This document shows positions 57,421-64,000 of a DNA stretch of 64,000 nt, in pieces. A model generated the notes under the pieces. It saw only the letters and a list, made by a program, of their open reading frames with translations. It was not told the origin of the DNA and did not search any database. Both the position numbers and the translations under genes were made by a program. The stretch comes from Progne subis subis. Lineage: Eukaryota; Chordata; Aves; Passeriformes; Hirundinidae. The first letter of the stretch is position 1. Each line of letters begins with the position of its first letter. The stretch is from positions 2,914,001 through 2,978,000 of the forward strand of contig JAKJHU010000082.1 in NCBI GenBank assembly GCA_022316685.1, given 5' to 3'.

Positions 57421-60400
57421 AATGAAGAGTCATAAAAATAAATTAAGAAGTTATTTTTGTCTCCTAACTTCTGTGACAACTCTCAGGTAGTGTTCAACCC
57501 TCCACGGACCCCAGAGTCCTCATCTTCACCTGTGGGAACTGGATTTGTAGAGAATTCTCAAAGCCTGACAGAAGGCTCACACAGTCTTGTGCATCTGTAT
57601 ACAAACTTTGAGATAAAATATGGTTACTTAGAAATTCCATAGAAGAGGACAGATATTATTAAGAGAGAAATGGACTAGCTACTTTGAAGAAATTAAACTA
57701 TGAAAGGTGCATTGTAGTAGGACCCATGAGGGGTATTTTTAGATGATTTGCTTTAAGGCATTAGGAGCATTGTGTGGCAAAAGCTGATAGACCAAGAAAT
57801 GCTTATAATGTATTTTAATTAGGAAATAGTTTGGCTTCTGATCGTGATGGCATGAATTGTAACATCTGTACTGTCTCACCCTTCTCATGAGACCAAAAAT
57901 GGAATAAAAGTTTTTAGAACACCTCTTAGTTTCCCCAACTCTGGGTCAGAAAAAGGGATAATCTGACATTCACCAAACAGAATTCAGTTAGATGCCTAAA
58001 GCTGATGGTAAAAACTGTGCTGCTGTAGCAGGTGACAAGGCAGCTGGAATGCATTCACTTCCTCGCACCCCACAAACCTGCAGATGCACACCTTTGCTCC
58101 TCACTAATTAATTCCTGCCCTCATTTGGCCAGTGAATTATTTTTCTGACTTAGGAAGAATTTGCAATATCTGTGCCTTGGTCATTTGAATTGGATTACTT
58201 TGGACAGGTGATGGGACAACTGGGGAAGTCCAAGCCCCACGCCATGAAATGTTTCTACCTCTTTCAGCAGAGAGCCCATTCATGGGATCTTGGTCTCAGT
58301 GATTTTATTAGTCAGACTCTGGGGGGCACTAGGATCTCATGATGAAAGACGTGGGATAGAATCACTGCTGTTTCCCACACTCGTATTTGCAGCTATTTGG
58401 ATTTTGAATGTAAAATCAGGGCCAACAGTGATTAAGTTTCAGATGAGTCTCATCACGCTTCAGAATTCCCCTGCTTGCAGTTCCACAAACTCTCTCTGGG
58501 CCACTTCAGCTGGGAAACCAGCTCAGAGATCTCAGGAGAAAATTGCTTATCTCCAGTTCTGGAACTGAACGTGCAACATGATTTTGCAACGTGTTAAATA
58601 CGTGAGAAGTCCTCCAGGGCCAGCCAGCGTAGCAGGAGCATGGACACGGGCCGGGGTACTGGATCCCAGAGCTGCTCCCTCTGGACTGCTTTCCCCTTCC
58701 CCCTGCCCTTCACAGCACATTACTTCAGCTCGTGATCCCAAACAAACCCGGACATGAGCAGGTTGCTGTTTTTCCCCCATGGCTCCTGCTCAGCAGTGAC
58801 TTCTCTTCCCTCAGAAGCACAGGGTGGGGTTCATGTTCTCTTAAAATCCTCATCTTGCTCCCCTCCATAATCATCTCAGCTTACAGGACAAAGCAATATC
58901 CAAAGCCTTTATTAACTGCAGTGAGAAAATTGCTCCTAAAGAGAAGTTAAGAAGACAGGGGCAGAAAAATCGTGATTTGAGGTAGGTGCAGGGAAGCCTT
59001 CAAGGATGCCTGGAACACCCACACAGTCATTGGCCCTGCTCACGACACTAATGAGGAACCACCACCATAAAAATAGCAATAATAAATACACCCAATTGCA
59101 AAATCCACATTTCAGCCTGCCACTTATATAGATTTTGTGATTGCATCTCCTCTCCCTGACCATCTGATACGGTTAGCCAAAATGGCAAGAATGGCAAACG
59201 TTACCATCAAACGTGTGACTTGCAATTTAAGCAATAAAATTATTTTCATGAAACTCCCTATTATATTAGGCAAAAAAATCACAGAATGTATGGAATTTGT
59301 CTATATAGGGAGGATTTCAAATGACAATTGCCTGCTAGCAGTCTCAAGACCAAACAATTACAGTGAAATACGTTTAAATAAACCATACTTATGGTTAAAT
59401 GTACGGATTTTCAAAGAACACTGAAAACCTTGAAAATCTCTTCAAATTAATCACTGCAAATTATTCAGTCAGTTACAATTCTAGTCATCTGTGCTTGGGA
59501 GAGTAAGAAGCATGTAATTTATTTGTCTGACTCTCACAAAGTGTCCACCCATTCTTTTAAGCTATATTTTCACCGTGTTTTATGGGGACCATTAGACAGC
59601 TCTAAAAAGCATTTTAACATCAAACTGAGCTTCCCAACGTACACTGGGCAGAGACCAGAACTTCTAGGTGAAACCCCCAAGAGGAAATATTATGTGGCAT
59701 CTTTGATAATTGCAGTCCCTATTGTCTTTAGTTTCTAGATTAAATGCAGAAGGAGGTGGGGAAAGAAAAAAATCCTTTTTCACAGACTGATATTGTCATC
59801 TGAGGATATTATCTAACTATAATTTATGCTTTAAAGCACTTCAGAAGGAACTGATATTTTTATAGATGCCTGAACTCTTATGATCTGTAAAGCTGCCAGC
59901 TGTTAATACTCTGGAGAAATAGAAATTCAGTTATTTAAAACCACGGAGAAACAACCCCGAAATCCAACCTGCAGAGCATACAAAGAGAATTCTAATTTGA
60001 CCTTTGTCTTTCATCCAAAGTCAGTAACTTCTTGGCTGAAAACGGGCTAAGTGCAAGACTCAATTCAAACCCGCCCAGAGGCTGAGAAAACTGAGGTGTG
60101 TCTGAAACTCAGCTAAGTGCAAAGGAACCCAGAGCACAAACACCCACCTTCACAAGCCTTGGAGCAACCTTTATTGTGGAAAGGATCCCCAGCCTGTTGT
60201 TCCATCACAGCAGTGCAAATGAGCAGCTGGAGCACATCTGTACTGCCCCTGCCACCTCTGAGGGCTCCAATGCACGTGGTTCACTCCCTGCTTTTGATAC
60301 AGAAGAAGGTGCCAAGATTTTGCTATTTTGGGTCCTGAACTAAACAGTCAAAATTATCCAGAGCTGGGTTTTGCTGCCCTCCACTCCCCTGGACAGTCCA

Positions 60401-61088
60401 GCCCAGCACCAATTCTCCTGCAAACCCAAGGGGTTTCTCAGCAGGTGGTGGGTTAGTCAAAATGGGAAAGGACAAAATGGGTCAGTGCTCTGCCTACGGA
60501 GGGGATCCCTCACTGAACCCTGTGGCTGCAAAAAGGCTTTGTCCCTTGTCCCGCTGTGCTTTGAAGGTATCCAGATATATCTGACTTTTCCAAGACTTTG
60601 TCTTAGGATTTATCCATCACTGCTGTCATTTTTTTGGGTGCAACTGAAATTCGACTGGTCTTGAAAGAACAGCTCAGTAAAGGAGCTGAAGCAAGCAAGC
60701 TCCTCTGCCTCTGGCCACCACTCACCCATCCCATACTTGGTCCACATTTTTCTGAGCCTTTGTGTTTCCACCATGCTAAGGATGAAGCAAAAGCCAAGTT
60801 ACCACACCCATCTCAAAACCCCTCAGCTTGATACCTGCTTTTTCCCTCAAGGATTTGAGAAAAGCCCCCGTATTTCTCGCACCCAAACAACATCACTCTT
60901 CAGTGAGCCCAAGCATTAACTGCCAAAAGAAACAATTCTCCCAGCACCTCCCACTCTCCATCTTGCACCCACAGTTCTGTGGGTCAGTTAAGCAAGAAAT
61001 CTGACTGAAACAAAGTCCAAGTCCAAGCACCTGCCATCCAAAGGCATCTCCCATGAGGGGCCCTCTCACCCAGCTCACCTCTCCTCCT
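57421..61088. other. No gene recognised
   Basis: Unique-looking sequence. The part at 59150-59430 is AT-rich with an open frame of 95 codons (59137-59424, plus). That frame has no domain, and the sequence could equally be conserved noncoding DNA. No transposon was recognised. Confidence 0.45.
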
Positions 61089-61094
61089 CCTCAC

Positions 61095-61658
61095 TGTTGG
61101 AGCCCTGGGCACTGAGAATTACAGACTTTCTGTGCTGACAGGCAGTGAGCCCCAAGAAAACACTGCATTTGATCCAAGGCTGTGGAAAACGCTTCCAAAA
61201 TTGAGTGACAGCACTGGGATTGTGGGTGTGGAGTTTGAATAGAAGTGTGCGATATCACAGGGTGGAAAACTTAGAGTTTAAGGGTTTAGAATATAGTAAT
61301 ATATATAAAGCAAGATGGAGGTCTTAGGGCGTAGGCCAGTCCTTCTTTTTCACCTTCTTCTTCGTGGGTCTGGGTGGTGTTTTGTAATTGGGTAGAAAAA
61401 TCTGCATTGCAGATTGGTGGTTGGTTATTGGGTTAAAAGTGAAAATAATTTAGGTGTCATTTCTTAGTTGGACAATTTATCCTTAAAAGCCTTGTAGAGA
61501 GATTGAGACAGAGCCATTTTTTACTTTCTTAGCTAGAGGTCACATCTTGTGAGACTGTAACATAGATAAGAATTAACAAACATCTGAGTCTGAACACAAA
61601 ACACCGTCTCTCAAGTATTTAATCCCAACTCTGACAGGAAAGAAGGTACAAAGCAACA
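61095..61658 (+). mobile_element. Solo LTR, family D (ERVK-like)
   Basis: It starts TGTTGGAGCCCTGGGCACTG and ends GTACAAAGCAACA. The flanks CCTCAC (61089-61094) and CCTCAT (61659-61664) are a 6-bp duplication with one change. It aligns throughout with the copy at 28094, including GATATCACAGGGTGGAAAAC and the motif GGTTGGTTATTGGGTTAAAAG. It lacks the expanded GA array and reads AATTAACAAACATC where the other copy has AATAAACATC, so its polyadenylation signal is damaged. It is a solo LTR. Confidence 0.93.
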
Positions 61659-61664
61659 CCTCAT

Positions 61665-62534
61665 AGCAGTGCAAACAGCGAATCCACAGACCTTGCCCTG
61701 GTTTCCCAGGCCTGCCCACTGATTCCCTCTACTCTCAGCAGTATCAGTTTGCTCGTGTCCACGAGCTGTTTGAGATAAACTCTGCACAAGCAAACTGCAA
61801 GGAGGCCCTGGGCACAAAGCACATCCAGAGATTCACTTCTCCCCACCTTCCCTGCTCCAGCTGCTGAGAAACAGCAGCCACAGCATTCCAGCTTTAATCA
61901 TAGCTCTGTTCACTCTCCACAGAGCAGTAATAAAAAGTTCATCTGGAGGAGGGGGGAGAGAAATACCACAACTAGTCATTCCCACCAGCCATACATCTGG
62001 CCCTTAATTACCCTATGGTATTTATATAATCAACAAAATATTCAACTTGTATGACTGATCATGCTGGAGTAGTGGAACGCATTAGCAAATAAATAGCAAA
62101 ACACACAAATTTGTCAACAGATGGATTACAACCCGACGTAATTAAATGCAAAATAGTTCTGCTTTTAAAGCAATTGCTCATAAATTAGCCTGTCAGCAAA
62201 TGTATGCAACTAATTGCATGAAAAAAATTAGGCCATAAGACAATATTATCTGCACATAGTCTTTCCAAACAATGTAAAAATGTTCGGGTACATTATTAAT
62301 TGAAAAGAAGTCAAACTGCATTAGTTTAATTGCTCTTTTTTTTTTTTTTTTGCAAACCTATTAGAATAATTTATACCATATTTACTCCTTTTTACATTTG
62401 ATGATAGGTATTTAACTCTTGTTTGTAGACTAGCAATGATGATTTTACCTTTTTCTCAGCCTCATAAATGCAATAAGAATCCTGTCTGTCCGTGTCGATG
62501 GTGAACTGTGTCCCAAGAGGGTGTAAGGAGAATG
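61665..62534. other. No gene recognised; AT-rich
   Basis: Includes the candidate conserved block at 61960-62340 and a short T run near 62336-62351. No exon or transposon was seen. Confidence 0.45.
61960..62340. other. Candidate conserved noncoding element
   Basis: Repeat-free AT-rich sequence dense in homeodomain-type words: CTTAATTACC near 62003, GACGTAATTAAATGC near 62135, ATAAATTAGC near 62181 and ACTAATTGCATG near 62209. It also has an E-box CAGATG near 62118, a MEIS-like CCTGTCAGC near 62190 and an octamer-like ATGCAAAAT. This mix is typical of deeply conserved developmental enhancers, but conservation itself cannot be read from a single sequence. Confidence 0.3.
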
Positions 62535-62540
62535 GCAGGA

Positions 62541-62926
62541 TGTCACTGAGACACACAAAGCAGTCACACGCAGACAAGATATTTTTGTAGAGATCCTTCC
62601 GATCCAGCTCCCAGCCGAGAGAGCAGAGAGAAGAGAGCCCCTTTGTTTATTTTTACTTTTTATACATTTGTGGGTCTGGCCAAAGATTGGCTTTTTGGGG
62701 TTTCCACCCCTCAGCCTCAGTGGCCAGACCAATTGTCAGTTACAATTGTTTTCAGGTTAGAAATATGCAAACAAAGGACAGAGAATGAAAAACAAAGGAT
62801 TTGTTTATGTTACATCTGTGGGAAAAGGTAGAAAACTGCTCCTAATATTGTACAGTAGCTAAAAGATCTGACTCCATTTATGAAATTCAAAAGGCTAATA
62901 AAAAACTCAGAAAAACCAGGGTAACA
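62541..62926 (-). mobile_element. Solo LTR, family B (ERVK-like)
   Basis: On the minus strand it runs from TGTTACCCTGG to CTCAGTGACA. The minus strand repeats the tight TATAAAAAG / AATAAAC promoter arrangement near 62645-62668. It is the same length as the copy at 14597 (386 bp) and looks closer to it than to the copy at 32764. The flanks GCAGGA and GTAGCT do not form a clean duplication. It is a solo LTR. Confidence 0.93.
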
Positions 62927-63773
62927 GTAGCTGAAGCTGTCCTCAGCGATACAGCCCTTTTTAAATCAACCAGAGGCTGCTACAGAAATCAAAGGTGGCA
63001 AGAAAAGCTTGTTTGCAAAGAGTACAGACTAAAGGACTTTAAAACATGTTCTAAAATAATGTATCCATAATGACATTGACAGCCCTGAGCAAAGCCAATT
63101 CAGAGCTGTGAGCTTTCACATCTAGAGCCTGGCTCTGTGACACATAATTAAAGCTTTAATCCCATGATTTTCAGCCCAGGATCTACCCAGGCTGGACCAG
63201 GATCCGTGGGCTACTGATCAAGAACATATGAAAGGCCATAGAGAAAAACAAGCCTGTTCCCTCACACGCTCTGTGCAGGAATTGTCACCTCTGTTTTCTT
63301 CCAAATGGCTGAGGAGCACTTGCAGCCCAAGGCTGACAGTCATGAACACAAAGACTGCACAAAGATTTTAGGAGTCTTTGCCTAAGTTCTGTAACCAAGA
63401 AATGTCTATACTGAGCTTAATTCAGGTCTAGATGCTGCCATAGATGGGGGAGTTTCTGCTGACATCAGAGAAACCACCCCAAAAGAACGATCACAGGTGT
63501 GATGTATTTCATGGACCTGATCAAAACATCTGCAATTTGAGCACAGGTAATGAACTGCTCATAAACAATTGGTGGGCTAAGAATCATCAATGTAAATTAT
63601 TCAGTGACTAATTAATACATATGAGGGAAAAAAAAAAAAAAAAGCGCTATTTACTTATCTTGAGCATTTTTCTCCCTCTTTCCTTAAGATGAAGTAAAGC
63701 TGACAGAGAAGAAGGAAGAAACAGAATTGCATGGAGAAACTACCAGTTTGGTGACAGAAACACATCTCCCCAA
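62927..63773. other. No gene recognised
   Basis: Unique-looking sequence with an A run of about 16 bases near 63628. Nothing else was recognised. Confidence 0.5.
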
Positions 63774-64000
63774 TGTAGAAATTGCTCCTTCGCTGTGGAC
63801 TCTAGGACGGTGTGGATGGATGTAGAAGAGAGATCTCTGAAGCTGGGTTTTAGAAGATGAGGTTTATTGTAAAGGACTATGAGGCCTTGCTCTGAGCTGC
63901 CAGGCACAGCTCGTGGCAAGGCCTAGGGAGAGGGAGGAAGGGAGAGGAAATTCCAAGAGAGGAAAGTCCTCGGGGAAGGGTGCCAGGGAAAGAGGGCATC
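63774..64000 (-). mobile_element. LTR, family I, truncated by window end
   Basis: The plus strand starts TGTAGAAATTGCTCC and continues with GGTTTATTGTAAAGG near 63860, whose complement holds an AATAAA polyadenylation signal about 90 bp from the terminus, as expected for R-U5. I recall this end as a songbird ERVK-type LTR. The left flank is CCCCAA. The far end and any internal region lie beyond the window, so whether it is solo or part of a provirus cannot be judged. Confidence 0.6.

Noticed and set aside
63689..63773. Acceptor-like pyrimidine tract followed by about 28 open codons rich in Glu, Lys and Thr
   Set aside because: The open frame runs directly into the family I LTR terminus, has no donor before it, and an in-frame stop sits in the acceptor; too short to support as an exon.

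Overview
This window is vertebrate nuclear DNA, most probably from a songbird (passerine). It has short fragments of CR1 LINE 3' ends, and many solitary retroviral long terminal repeats (LTRs) of the kind that accumulated in oscine birds. CpG is generally sparse. There are long A tracts, an ATT array, a hexanucleotide array and a GC-rich minisatellite. The songbird assignment rests on remembered family resemblance, not on a search.

I found no protein-coding gene I can support. The longest open frames are composition artefacts: about 150 codons on the minus strand of the minisatellite (4632-5188), and 192 codons through a tract made almost only of A and C (51283-51590). I saw no RNA gene, CRISPR array or bacterial feature. 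Two short stretches (988-1087 and 40081-40202) have splice-like borders and an open frame, and are recorded only as weak exon candidates. The window could be intergenic or inside a very large intron.

The structure of the window is a history of retroviral insertion. About 21 LTRs cover roughly 10 kb, about one sixth of the sequence, and none is accompanied by gag, pol or env sequence. I labelled them by end sequence and target-site duplication (TSD). Family A starts TGATGCC and ends GGCATCA, with 4-bp TSDs; seven copies lie at 14154, 17684, 21472, 37176, 41303, 48641 and 53784. Family B starts TGTTACCC, with 6-bp TSDs; copies at 14597, 32764 and 62541. Family C has an end reading TGTCTTGG or TGTCTCGG, with 5-bp TSDs; copies at 1262, 21671 and 38002. 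Related families D (28094, 61095) and E (41869, 50132) start TGTTGGAG, with 6-bp TSDs. Single elements are F (35725), G (45537), H (about 11851) and I (cut by the window end at 63774). Two insertions are nested: B inside A at 14154-14993, and C inside A at 21472-22612.

The left third (1-18 kb) also holds the minisatellite and a 96%-identical inverted pair of about 225 bp at 8.4 kb and 16.9 kb that no LTR family explains. The middle (18-41 kb) is mostly unique sequence with microsatellites, a 56-base T run and an AT-only island. The right third (41-64 kb) is the most LTR-dense. AT-rich unique blocks near 27.5 kb and 62 kb, with many homeodomain-type TAATTA motifs, are the best places to look for conserved regulatory DNA.
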